From the NCBI GenBank assembly GCA_030691735.1, contig JAUYDS010000030.1:1-32482 (forward strand): 32,482 nt of DNA, in the 5' to 3' direction. Shown piece by piece: positions 23,141 through 31,000 of the stretch. The position numbers and the translations under genes are program-made. This DNA is from Candidatus Aminicenantota bacterium. Its GTDB lineage: Bacteria > Acidobacteriota > Aminicenantia > Aminicenantales > UBA4085. Position 1 is the first letter of the stretch. Each line of letters starts with the position of its first letter. The notes under the pieces are model-generated. The model did no database searches. It had not been told where the DNA came from and was given only the letters and a program-made list of their open reading frames with translations.

Positions 23141-24378
23141 CTGCGCCTTCTCCGTTTTCGCGGCGATCCGACGGCCGCGCAGGGGAAAGCCGCCCGAAAA
23201 AGGCCTTCGAAGGATTCCTCCGCTTCGGGAGCTCGTCCCTTTTCGATCATGAAGGCCAGCCGGGAGGCCTGGGCGTAGTGAGTTCGTCGCTGAAGAGACC
23301 AGGGCATCCGGCCCGTGCGGAGGGCCTTCAGCATCGACTCGACGATAATCAGGGTCTGGACGGCGTTGGCCCGGATGATCCGCGGAACGGTCAAGGCCAT
23401 CCGAGCGTCCTCGAACGCCTTGAGCAGGACGGGATGCATGTCCCCTTCCTGCCCTTCGAATAAGGGTTGGAACCACGGCCGGAAGAGAAGGGTATACGTT
23501 TCGTCCAAGGAGAGCTCGCACTTCGCCGCCTTCGCTCCGTCCATGACGGATAGGAGCGAATTGAGCCTGGCGAACAGGACGGCGTCGGTCTCGAGATCCT
23601 CGCCCAGGCGGCCGAGGAAATGCTTGAGGACGCCGAATCTCCGGAGCTCTTGAATGACGGGGCGGGTCTCGTAAGCGAGGTCCTTGTTGAGCTCCTCATA
23701 AAGGCGGGACCCGGGGGACGCCGCCAACAAATGGCCGTGGGAACGGACGGCCATCGCGGTGGCTTCATCGATATCGAATCCTAATCGGGCGGCGTGACGA
23801 ACGACTCGCCAGACGCGCACGGGATCCTCGGTGAAGCGTTCCGCGGGATCGCCGATGACGCGGACTCTCCGGCGGGCCAGATCTTCGAGCCCTCCAACGT
23901 AGTCGACGACGGACGCCGAAGCGGCGTCATACAGAAGGGCGTTGATCGTGATGTCCCTCCGGAAAGCGTCCTCGCGCGGCGTCCCATAGGCGTTCTTCGG
24001 ATCGTGGTCGGTTTCGGGCGCGTTCTCTTCGCCCGGACCCGGGTCCTTCCGGAACGTAGCCACCTCGATGATCTTCCCCCCGCTGAAATGGATATGGGCC
24101 AACCGGAATCGCCGGCCGATGACGTAGACGTTGCCGAAGCGTTTCTTGACCTGCCCCGGCCGGGCGTCGGTGACGATATCGAAATCCTTGGGCCGCTTGC
24201 CCAGCATCAGGTCCCGGACCGCGCCGCCGCAGAGGCAGGCGATGAAACCGAGGTGATCGAGGCGATAGAGGATCTTGAGGGCGTCCGGATCGATGTCCCG
24301 CCGCGAGATCGGGTGCTGGGCCCTTTCCAGGATGACGGGTTCATCCGCCCGGCGGGAAGCGTCGTTGTTTTCGTCCAT
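23137..24378 (-). CDS. pcnB: Poly(A) polymerase / CCA-adding-type nucleotidyltransferase
   Basis: 413 residues, class II nucleotidyltransferase. HPISRRDIDPDALKILYRLDHLGF and the active-site region CGGAVRDLMLGKRPKDFDIVTDA are near-signatures of PcnB, which adds 3' A-tails that promote RNA decay; IGRRFRLAHIHF and RRDITINALLYD follow, then the RNA-binding helices (VRVIGDPAERFTEDPVRVWRVVRHAARLGF). The GG and DxD catalytic elements are intact. The arginine-rich C-terminus (RKRRRRR) ends abruptly at a stop codon within a palindrome, so the original tail may have been changed. The ATG at 24378 is chosen; an in-frame TTG at 24387 is possible. A CCA-adding role cannot be excluded. Confidence 0.88.
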   Translation of the reverse strand: MDENNDASRRADEPVILERAQHPISRRDIDPDALKILYRLDHLGFIACLCGGAVRDLMLGKRPKDFDIVTDARPGQVKKRFGNVYVIGRRFRLAHIHFSGGKIIEVATFRKDPGPGEENAPETDHDPKNAYGTPREDAFRRDITINALLYDAASASVVDYVGGLEDLARRRVRVIGDPAERFTEDPVRVWRVVRHAARLGFDIDEATAMAVRSHGHLLAASPGSRLYEELNKDLAYETRPVIQELRRFGVLKHFLGRLGEDLETDAVLFARLNSLLSVMDGAKAAKCELSLDETYTLLFRPWFQPLFEGQEGDMHPVLLKAFEDARMALTVPRIIRANAVQTLIIVESMLKALRTGRMPWSLQRRTHYAQASRLAFMIEKGRAPEAEESFEGLFRAAFPCAAVGSPRKRRRRR

Positions 24379-24431
24379 GTCTGTCAAACGGAATTCTTCG
24401 AAGTCCGGGATATCGGGCCGGAAGGGATAAT

Positions 24432-24460
24432 AAGATAAAGGAATCCGGCCGGGATGTCAA
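24432..24460 (-). promoter_or_regulatory. Promoter of pcnB
   Basis: On the minus strand TTGACA (24460-24455) and TATCTT (24437-24432) are 17 bases apart, giving a leader of about 47 bases. It lies back to back with the promoter of the dipeptidyl peptidase gene. Confidence 0.55.
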
Positions 24461-24478
24461 AACGGGCTCCGCCGCTTC

Positions 24479-24507
24479 TTGATAATGACGGCCAATCTTC
24501 ATATAAT
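24479..24507 (+). promoter_or_regulatory. Strong promoter of the dipeptidyl peptidase gene
   Basis: TTGATA (24479-24484), a 17-base spacer and a perfect TATAAT (24502-24507). The predicted start near 24514 leaves a leader of about 27 bases that includes GGAGG at 24528-24532. Confidence 0.75.
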
Positions 24508-24540
24508 TTCTCCATTATTCTCTTCGTGGAGGTCAGGACA

Positions 24541-26640
24541 TTGAAGAAACGTCATGCGATCGCCCTGAAACGGGGCCTGGTCGTCGCGTTCGTGATCCTG
24601 TTCGGCGTGATCACGGGGATTTCGAACGCGCAGGACCGTCTCAAGACATATCCGGGGTACGACCAGTACCAGAAGATGACCAAGGAGATGCAGGGCGCGG
24701 CCAAGCTCGGCACGCTCCGCGTGACCTGGAAGGACGGCGGGAAAGCCTTCGAATATACGAAGGACGGCAAGGTCTACCGCTTCGACGTCGGCTCGAAGAA
24801 AACGACCGAGATCGGCGCCGCGCCGGCTCCGATCAAACCGGAGGGCATGGGCCGGCCCGGCGGCGGTCCCGCCCGCGGGCGGCAGTTCACCGAAGCGGTC
24901 TCTCCTGATAAGAAGTTCAAAGCGTTCTATCGCGACCGCAACCTCTGGCTGAGCGACGCCGACGGCAAGAACGAGGCTGCGGTCACGACGGAGGGCAACG
25001 AAAAAGCCCGCATCAAGTACGGGACCGCCAGCTGGGTCTACGGCGAGGAACTGAACCAGAACACGGCCATTTGGTGGTCGCCGGACAGCGCCAAGCTCGC
25101 CTTCTACCGTTTCGACGAGAGCAAGGTGCCCGACTATATCTTGCAGATGAACCAGACCAAGCTGTACACGACAGCCGATATCGAGGCCTATCCGAAGGCG
25201 GGCGAGCCGAACCCCATCGAGGACATCTTCATCTACGACCTGGCGGCAAAGAAGACGACTCAAATCGACATCCGCGACGGCAAGCCGTTCGACAACGACG
25301 TCATCGGCCATTACGCCTACCGCGTCTCCTGGTCGCCCGACGGCAAGGAGCTCCTCTTCAACCGGACCAACCGCCGCCAGAACATCCTGGAGTTCACGGC
25401 CGCCGCCCCGGCCACGGGCAAGTGCCGGGTGATCCTCCGCGAGGAATGGCCGACCGGCTGGGTCGAGAATTCTCCGCCGATGCAGTATCTCAAGGACAAC
25501 AAGAGGTTCCTCTGGACCTCGGAACGCTCGGGGTTCCGGAACCTCTACCTCTACGACCTGAGCGGCAAGCTCCTGGCGACGTTGACGAACCATCCCTTCG
25601 AGGTCGCCAACGTCGTCCGCATCGACGAAGCCGGCGGTTTTCTTTATTACCTGGCCCGCGACGGGGCGAATCCGATGATGATGCAGTTCCACCGGGTCAA
25701 GCTCAACGGCAAGAAGGCCGTCCGCCTGACCGATCCGGCTTATAATCACTCGGTCGACCTCTCGCCGGACGGCAAATATTTCATCGACGTCGCTCAGACG
25801 CATGACATCCCGCCCTTCACCCGGCTGTTGGACGCCAAGGGCAAAGTCGCGGCCGAGCTGGCCAAGAGCGACTTGACCAAGTTCGACCAGCTCGGGCTGA
25901 AAAAGACCGAGCTGTTCAAGTTCAAATCCGCCGACGGCAGCCGCGATCTCTACGGCATCCTCAACGTCCCGTCCAACTTTGATCCGGCCAAAAAATACCC
26001 CCTGCTCGTGAGCGTTTACGCCGGCCCGGGCTGGAACGGCGCGCGGGAGACCTTCTCCACGCCCAGCACTCTCACCGAATACGGCTTCCTCGTGGCCTCG
26101 TTCGACACGCGAGGTTCATCCGGATCGGGCAAGCGAGCGATGGACGCCATCTACCAGCACCTGGGCGTCGTCGAAATGGACGACCAGGCGGCGGGCGTGA
26201 AATCCCTCTGGGACCGGCCCTACCTGAACAAGGAGCGCGTCGGCATCTTCGGGACGTCTTATGGCGGCTATGCCTCGACGATGTGCCTGCTCCGTCATCC
26301 TGACGTGTTCGCGGCCGCCTGCGCCCAATCCGCGGTCACTTCCTGGAACCAGTACGACAGCATCTACACCGAGCGCTATATGTGGATCCCGCAGGAGAAT
26401 AAGGAAGGCTATGAAGCCGGAAGCGCCATGAAATATGCCAAGGACCTCAAAGGCCGGCTGCTGCTCTATTACGGAACGGCCGATAACAACGTCCATCCGA
26501 CCAACGCCATGCAGCTCATCCAGGCGCTCCAGGCCGCCGGAAAGAGCTTCGAGGTCCAGGTCGGCCCGGACCTGGGCCATTCCGGCCTCAATCAGAACCG
26601 GATGATGGAGTTCTTCATCGAGAATCTCGTTTTGAGATGA
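24541..26640 (+). CDS. Dipeptidyl peptidase IV (S9 family), exported
   Basis: 699-residue serine peptidase that would release X-Pro or X-Ala dipeptides from peptide N-termini. Start TTG 24541 is supported by GGAGG eight bases upstream and by a promoter lying over the possible N-terminal extension. The signal peptide is residues 1 to about 31 (KKRHAIALKRGLVVAFVILF ... SNA). The N-terminal beta-propeller (about 50-460) contains WVYGEEL, the Glu-Glu motif that binds the substrate amino group in DPP-IV. The C-terminal alpha/beta hydrolase domain has the nucleophile S573 in GTSYGGY, D648 in TADNNVH and H680 in LGHSG. The protein is complete and should act in the periplasm or at the cell surface. 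It is transcribed divergently from pcnB. Confidence 0.93.
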   Translation: MKKRHAIALKRGLVVAFVILFGVITGISNAQDRLKTYPGYDQYQKMTKEMQGAAKLGTLRVTWKDGGKAFEYTKDGKVYRFDVGSKKTTEIGAAPAPIKPEGMGRPGGGPARGRQFTEAVSPDKKFKAFYRDRNLWLSDADGKNEAAVTTEGNEKARIKYGTASWVYGEELNQNTAIWWSPDSAKLAFYRFDESKVPDYILQMNQTKLYTTADIEAYPKAGEPNPIEDIFIYDLAAKKTTQIDIRDGKPFDNDVIGHYAYRVSWSPDGKELLFNRTNRRQNILEFTAAAPATGKCRVILREEWPTGWVENSPPMQYLKDNKRFLWTSERSGFRNLYLYDLSGKLLATLTNHPFEVANVVRIDEAGGFLYYLARDGANPMMMQFHRVKLNGKKAVRLTDPAYNHSVDLSPDGKYFIDVAQTHDIPPFTRLLDAKGKVAAELAKSDLTKFDQLGLKKTELFKFKSADGSRDLYGILNVPSNFDPAKKYPLLVSVYAGPGWNGARETFSTPSTLTEYGFLVASFDTRGSSGSGKRAMDAIYQHLGVVEMDDQAAGVKSLWDRPYLNKERVGIFGTSYGGYASTMCLLRHPDVFAAACAQSAVTSWNQYDSIYTERYMWIPQENKEGYEAGSAMKYAKDLKGRLLLYYGTADNNVHPTNAMQLIQALQAAGKSFEVQVGPDLGHSGLNQNRMMEFFIENLVLR

Positions 26641-26660
26641 ATAGAACCTAGGATCTCCAT

Positions 26661-26696
26661 ATCCGGTGACACACACGAACGTATGTGTCACCGGAT
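26661..26696. repeat. Hairpin after the dipeptidyl peptidase gene
   Basis: Arms ATCCGGTGACACACAC and GTATGTGTCACCGGAT (26661-26676/26681-26696), 16 pairs with one mismatch and a 4-base loop, 20 bases after the stop codon. No T-tract follows. The GACACATAC-like core resembles that of the palindromes at 19486 and 23084. Terminator or REP-like unit. Confidence 0.75.
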
Positions 26697-26733
26697 CGAT
26701 TTCGGAATACGCCATTGACGGGACGGCCTTCGA

Positions 26734-26877
26734 GTCAAGGGACGAGCCTTCGCGGCGGAAGTGGACCCCCGGGTAAAACCCGGGGCACTCACCCGCGATG
26801 TAAATACGCGGCTGAGCACGGCGGAAGCGGATCCCCAGACAAAGCCTGGGGCCCCTGCCGCCGCCCCGGCCGCCGTC
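26734..26877 (+). repeat. Palindromic element, copy 5 (composite, 144 bp)
   Basis: Begins as the short form (GTCAAGGGACGAGCCTTCGCGG, then the CCCCGGG/CCCGGGG hairpin), continues with a diverged central hairpin (ACCCGCGATG ... CGCGGCTGAG) and a second diverged third hairpin (CCCCAG ... CTGGGG), and ends CCGGCCGCCGTC. It therefore looks like two element halves joined. It is intergenic, but its 144 bases are open in the usual frame on both strands. It lies immediately upstream of the amidase gene and may have displaced that gene's promoter, as none is visible. Confidence 0.85.
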
Positions 26878-26914
26878 GAGCAGCGCCTTGGCCAACTACG
26901 GCGCCATACGAGGC

Positions 26915-29599
26915 ATGAGAAAAAGAAGATCATTTTCGGCGGCGGTCCTTCTCATCGGTTTGACCCTGGTTCTCATTTCGTCCTGCGCCGAGCGGCCGCC
27001 CATCGCCCATTCCGTCCAACCCGGCCCCTTCCCCGTGGTCGAGACGACCATCGCCGAAATTCATAAGGCCATGAAAGACGGGCGTCTCACGGCACGCGCC
27101 CTCGTCCAGGCTTACCTCGCGCGGATCGAGGCCTACGACCAGCCGAGCGGCCTGAACGCGATCGTCGTCATCAACCCGGCGGCGCTCGCGACCGCGGACG
27201 CTCTCGACGCCGAGTTCAGAAGAACAAAAAAACTGCGGCCACTGCACGGCATTCCGGTCATCGTCAAGGACAATTACGACACGGCCGACCTGCCGACGAC
27301 GGCCGGGTCGCTCGCCTTGAAAGGCTCGGTCCCGCCTGACGACGCCTTCCAGGTTCGAAAGCTCCGCGAAGCGGGCGCCATCATCCTGGCCAAGTCCAAC
27401 ATGGCCGAATGGGCCTTCAGCCCGTATCTGACGGAAAGTTCGATCGCCGGGGTGACCCGGAATCCGTATGACCTCGAACGCGTCCCGGCGGGTTCGAGCG
27501 GAGGGACAGCCGCTTCGATCGCCGCCTCCTTCGGCGCGGTCGGCCTCGGCACGGACACCGGGAATTCGATCCGCGGGCCGTCTTCGCACTGCGCCCTGGT
27601 CGGGATCCGCTCGACGATGGGCTTGACCAGCCGCGACGGGATCGCTCCGCTTTACCTGCGCAACGACGTCGGCGGCCCCATGGCCAGGACGATCGAGGAC
27701 GCGGTCCGCGTGCTCGAGGCGATCGCCGGCCCCGACCCGGCCGACCCGATCACCGAGATGAGCCGCGGCAAGATCCCGAAAAGCTACCTCCCCTTCCTGG
27801 ACAAGAACGGCCTCAAGGGCGCGCGGATCGGCGTTTTCCGGACGTTCATCGAGACCAAGACGGCCGATCCTCAGATCAAGGCCCTGGTTGAAAAGGCCGT
27901 CGCCGATATGAAAGCCCAGGGCGCCGAGATCGTCGATCCGTTCGTCATCCCGGATTTCGAAGCCCTGACCAAGAGCTTGTGGTGCGACATGTTCAAGCAC
28001 GACGTGGAAGCCTACCTGGCCTCGCGCGGACCGACCGCACCGTTCCATACGCTGGCCGATATCGTCAGATCCGGGCTGTACGTTCCGGCCAATGAACGCC
28101 GGCTGAAGCAGGCGCTGGCCGCGGACGAGAAGGAGACCGCCAAGTGCCTCGATCTCTATCACGACCCGCGGAACATCAAGTTCCGCGAGGCGGTCCTCAA
28201 GGCCATGGCCGAGCGGAAAGTCGACGCCTTCATCTATCCGACATGGAGCAACCCGCCGCGGAAGATCGGGGATATGGAGAGCCCGGCCGGCGACAACAGC
28301 CAGATCATCCCGCCGCATACAGGCCTGCCCGGTTTCAACATCCCCATGGGATTCACCTACGGGAACCTGCCTGCAGGCCTTCAGATCGTGGGGAAACTGT
28401 TCGGCGAGCCGGAGCTGATCAGGATCGCCTACTCCTATGAACAGACGACGAAACACCGCCGCCCCCCCGAGCGTTTTCCGGAACTCGGCGAAGGCCGCGG
28501 AACGAAAGCGGATGCGGAGCCGAGTCCCTTCACGCTCGAACTCCAAAAGTCCCCGGTTGAAACGAGCTTCCGCGCTCTCCGCGCCGTCTCATCATCGGCC
28601 GCTTGGGCAAGCGGGAGCCGCGGCGCGATCTGCAGGACGACGGACGGCGGAAAGACATGGGAGTCCGTCCTTGTCCCGGGCGGCGACAAACTCGATTTCC
28701 GTATGCTGGCCGCCTTCGACGCCGATCGCGCCCTCGTCGCCAACGCCGGAAGTCCGGGCTTCATATACAAAACGACGGACGGCGGAAAGAACTGGAAAAC
28801 CGTCCTCCGCGACGACCGGCCGGGCTTCTTCATCGACGCCCTGGTCTTCTGGGACGACAAGCGCGGCCTTGCCATCGGCGACCCGATCGATGGCGCGTTC
28901 CTCGCTCTGGCGACAGAGGACGGCGGAGAGACATGGCGGCCTCTGCCTAAGGACCGCCTGCCCGCGCCGCTCAAGGGCGAAGCGTTTTTCGCCGCCAGCA
29001 ACAGCTCTTTGGCCGTCCAAGGCCGGACGCTCGTTTGGTTGGGCAGCGGCGGCGGGCCGGCCTCGCGCGTCTTCGCCAGCCTGGACTCGGGGAGGTCTTT
29101 TCGCCCGGCCCCGGCGCCCGTCACGGCCGGGATGTCAACACGAGGAATCTTCGGCCTCGCCTTTCGGACCCCCCGAGAGGGTTTCGCCGTCGGCGGTGAT
29201 TACCGGGAGATGGATTTCCGCGACGGCATCGCCGCCGCGACGCACGACGGCGGTGAAACGTGGCAGCCGCTCGGCCCGGCAGGAGTGTCGGGCTTCCGGG
29301 AGGGCGTGGCCTTCGTCCCCAACCGGTCGTGGGTTCTGGCCGTCGGGCCGGGGGGCAGCGACGAGTCGCTCGACAACGGCCGGACCTGGCGCCCTTTCGC
29401 CCTCGACAGCTGTCACGTCGTCGCTTTCGCCCCGGACGGCAAGTTCGGCTGGGCGGCCGGCAACAAAGGCAAGATAGTCCGGATAGCTGTCAAGGGACGA
29501 GCCTTCGGCTCGCCACTCGCCCGTGGCTTAAATACACGGGCGAGTACGGCGGAAGTGGACCCCCGGGTAAAACCCGGGGCCCCGGCCGCTGTGAAGTGA
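26915..29599 (+). CDS. Lipoprotein amidase fused to BNR/Ycf48-like repeats
   Basis: 894 residues. A lipoprotein signal ([15 protein letters not shown] ... LISSC) precedes an amidase-signature domain (about 40-530) with the full triad: K118 in VKDNYD, cis-Ser S195 in GSSGG and nucleophile S218 in DTGNSIRGP. Such enzymes hydrolyse amides, peptides or amidated glycans. An Asp/Pro-rich link leads to a beta-propeller-like region (about 550-858) of BNR/Ycf48-type repeats, with [32 protein letters not shown] and [10 protein letters not shown]. Residues 859-893 are encoded by a copy of the palindromic element, one codon before the stop, so the natural C-terminus has been replaced or extended. ATG 26915 is preferred because the lipoprotein signal follows at once; TTG 26888 is possible. 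The ribosome site is weak. Confidence 0.85.
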   Translation: MRKRRSFSAAVLLIGLTLVLISSCAERPPIAHSVQPGPFPVVETTIAEIHKAMKDGRLTARALVQAYLARIEAYDQPSGLNAIVVINPAALATADALDAEFRRTKKLRPLHGIPVIVKDNYDTADLPTTAGSLALKGSVPPDDAFQVRKLREAGAIILAKSNMAEWAFSPYLTESSIAGVTRNPYDLERVPAGSSGGTAASIAASFGAVGLGTDTGNSIRGPSSHCALVGIRSTMGLTSRDGIAPLYLRNDVGGPMARTIEDAVRVLEAIAGPDPADPITEMSRGKIPKSYLPFLDKNGLKGARIGVFRTFIETKTADPQIKALVEKAVADMKAQGAEIVDPFVIPDFEALTKSLWCDMFKHDVEAYLASRGPTAPFHTLADIVRSGLYVPANERRLKQALAADEKETAKCLDLYHDPRNIKFREAVLKAMAERKVDAFIYPTWSNPPRKIGDMESPAGDNSQIIPPHTGLPGFNIPMGFTYGNLPAGLQIVGKLFGEPELIRIAYSYEQTTKHRRPPERFPELGEGRGTKADAEPSPFTLELQKSPVETSFRALRAVSSSAAWASGSRGAICRTTDGGKTWESVLVPGGDKLDFRMLAAFDADRALVANAGSPGFIYKTTDGGKNWKTVLRDDRPGFFIDALVFWDDKRGLAIGDPIDGAFLALATEDGGETWRPLPKDRLPAPLKGEAFFAASNSSLAVQGRTLVWLGSGGGPASRVFASLDSGRSFRPAPAPVTAGMSTRGIFGLAFRTPREGFAVGGDYREMDFRDGIAAATHDGGETWQPLGPAGVSGFREGVAFVPNRSWVLAVGPGGSDESLDNGRTWRPFALDSCHVVAFAPDGKFGWAAGNKGKIVRIAVKGRAFGSPLARGLNTRASTAEVDPRVKPGAPAAVK
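29489..29593 (+). repeat. Palindromic element, copy 6 (long form, 105 bp) at a gene's 3' end
   Basis: In frame from a GTC codon, 35 codons reading [13 protein letters not shown] ... KPGAPAAV, followed only by AAG and TGA. Same phase as the copy in the Fe-S oxidoreductase at 21528. Confidence 0.95.
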
Positions 29600-29627
29600 A
29601 AGGGGGACACTGTGCTACGTCCCCCTT
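29600..29627. terminator. Hairpin between converging amidase and MaoC genes
   Basis: AAGGGGGAC (29600-29608) and GTCCCCCTT (29619-29627) form a perfect 9-pair stem with a 10-base loop, starting directly after the amidase stop. An AT-rich stretch follows on the plus side. Likely a two-way terminator; it also resembles the GGGGACA hairpins at 19417. Confidence 0.6.
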
Positions 29628-29646
29628 ATACCCCTTATAAATACCC

Positions 29647-30105
29647 TTACAAATAAACCAGCACAAGCAGTTCGGCCAGGACCGCCGGCTCTTCGTTTCC
29701 TTCGATCTCCAGATAGTTCTCGATCTTGAGCAGAATCTTCCTGAACCCCCGTTTCCGGATCTCCCTGAGGACGGCCCGGTTGCGGACACGGGCGCCGGAG
29801 GGGACCGGAGTGATGAAGCGGACCTTGTCTAAGCCGTAGTTGGCGGCCATTTTGTATTTCATCTGAAGAAGCGGGATCACTTTGAGGAAATGGGGAAGGA
29901 GCGACAACATCAGAAAGCCGTGGGCGACCGTGCCTCCTAGTCGGCTCTTGGCCGCTTTCTCCGGATCGACATGGATCCATTGACGATCCTCGGTACACTC
30001 GGCGAAAGCGTCGATCCGCTCCTGGCCGACGACGAACCAGTCCGAGACCCCGATCTCCTTATCGACGAAGGCCTTCAATTTCCTCGGCGTCAACCGTTCG
30101 GGCAT
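29647..30105 (-). CDS. MaoC-like (R)-hydratase, hot-dog fold
   Basis: 152-residue MaoC-type dehydratase or (R)-specific enoyl-CoA hydratase. IDAFAECTEDRQWIHVDPEKA carries the catalytic Asp/His hydratase motif, followed by GGTVAHGFLMLSLLPHF, typical of PhaJ-like single hot-dog proteins. The remaining VRFITPVPSGARVRNRAVLREI strands fit the fold. The ATG at 30105 is chosen, with AGGA nine bases upstream; an in-frame ATG at 30144 would add 13 residues that look like leader sequence. It stands alone and is transcribed towards the amidase gene. It may act in fatty-acid or acyl-CoA breakdown; the exact acyl chain is unknown. Confidence 0.85.
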   Translation of the reverse strand: MPERLTPRKLKAFVDKEIGVSDWFVVGQERIDAFAECTEDRQWIHVDPEKAAKSRLGGTVAHGFLMLSLLPHFLKVIPLLQMKYKMAANYGLDKVRFITPVPSGARVRNRAVLREIRKRGFRKILLKIENYLEIEGNEEPAVLAELLVLVYL

Positions 30106-30236
30106 ATTGAATGATCCTGGGTAGATTGTCGAATCCCAGATCATTGTACATTTTCTAACGGTTGAAATGAAACCTGGTGAGAATTTCCAGGGATCCGGTC
30201 GTCAATTCTTATGAACGAGGGAAAGCGAAAAAAGAC

Positions 30237-30265
30237 TTGACGACTCACCTGGAAGCGGATAGAGT
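30237..30265 (+). promoter_or_regulatory. Promoter of the toxin-antitoxin operon
   Basis: TTGACG (30237-30242) and TAGAGT (30260-30265), 17 bases apart. The -10 box overlaps a pair of direct repeats that may be the antitoxin operator. Confidence 0.55.
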
Positions 30266-30280
30266 AAGACTTAGTAAGAC
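30263..30280 (+). promoter_or_regulatory. Candidate antitoxin operator, direct repeats
   Basis: AGTAAGAC occurs twice (30263-30270 and 30273-30280), spaced 10 bases apart, one helical turn, over the -10 and start-site region. Ribbon-helix-helix antitoxins commonly bind such repeats to repress their own operon. The function is inferred. Confidence 0.45.
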
Positions 30281-30299
30281 CCCTTCCGGAGGCCAGGAC

Positions 30300-30557
30300 A
30301 TGAGCCGAACGACAAAAACGATGACCGTGTCGCTTCCCCCTCAAATTTATAAAAAAGTGGTGGAGATGGCCATCTTTGAACACAAAACGAAAAGTGAGCT
30401 CTTCCGCGATATGATCGCCGTCTATGAAAGCCACCTTCTTGAGACACGTTGGCGAAGGGTGAGAGAGATGGGCCGGGAGATCGCCGAGGATTTCAGCATC
30501 AAGTCGGAAGAGGATGTCGAGAACATCATCCACGAGTTCAGACAATCCAAGAAATAG
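30300..30557 (+). CDS. Ribbon-helix-helix antitoxin
   Basis: 85 residues. The N-terminal segment TKTMTVSLPPQIYKKVVEMA followed by HKTKSELFRDMIAVYE is a CopG/Arc-type ribbon-helix-helix DNA-binding domain. The C-terminal helices (about 45-85, acidic, KSEEDVENIIHEFRQ) would wrap the toxin. GGAGG at 30288-30292, seven bases before the ATG at 30300, fixes the start. The PIN toxin gene follows two bases after its stop. It should neutralise that toxin and repress the operon. Confidence 0.87.
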   Translation: MSRTTKTMTVSLPPQIYKKVVEMAIFEHKTKSELFRDMIAVYESHLLETRWRRVREMGREIAEDFSIKSEEDVENIIHEFRQSKK

Positions 30558-30559
30558 AA

Positions 30560-30955
30560 GTGAGCCGAGTCGTTCTTGATACCGATGTCCTCCTCTCGGC
30601 CATCCTCCATGGAGGGAATCCTGAACGAGTTTTAAGATCGGCCTGGGAAGGAAAAATCCAGTTGCTCTCGTCACCGGCCCTTTTGATGGAGCTCGTGAAT
30701 GTATTAAAAATGAAATTTCCCTGCGATCAGGAAGCCATTCGAAAAGCCGTCCAAATCATCGGCTATTCGGCCGACCTGATCAAGCCCGTCCATCGGATCC
30801 GCGTCCTAGACGATGATCCTGACAACAGGGTTTTGGAATGCGCCGTCGAAGGCCGGGCGAACTACATCGTCTCGGGAGACGGTCATCTCCTCGCGCTCGA
30901 GGAATATCAGAAAATGCCCATTCTGAAACCGGCGGCGCTTCTTTCCCGACTATGA
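30560..30955 (+). CDS. PIN-domain ribonuclease toxin
   Basis: 131 residues from GTG 30560, two bases after the antitoxin stop. It is a complete PIN domain of the putative-toxin group (COG1569-like). The acidic metal-binding residues are present: the first Asp in VVLDTDVLLSA, Glu in LLMELVNVLK, Asp in LDDDPDNRVLECA and Asp in IVSGDGHLL. Such proteins cut tRNA or other RNA when freed from the antitoxin. No Shine-Dalgarno site precedes the GTG except a weak GAAG, so translation is probably coupled to the antitoxin, which would keep toxin levels low. Confidence 0.9.
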   Translation: MSRVVLDTDVLLSAILHGGNPERVLRSAWEGKIQLLSSPALLMELVNVLKMKFPCDQEAIRKAVQIIGYSADLIKPVHRIRVLDDDPDNRVLECAVEGRANYIVSGDGHLLALEEYQKMPILKPAALLSRL

Positions 30956-31000
30956 AGAGCGATACACGTCGCGTCCGCCCTTCCGCTTTTCCCGCCGAAA

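Noticed and set aside
24454-24540. 29-residue N-terminal extension of the dipeptidyl peptidase
   Set aside because: It covers the -35 and -10 boxes, while the TTG at 24541 has a good ribosome site and starts a proper signal peptide.
26930-28546. A 538-codon minus-strand open frame
   Set aside because: Antisense to the amidase domain; low-complexity Arg/Asp/Gly composition typical of shadow frames.
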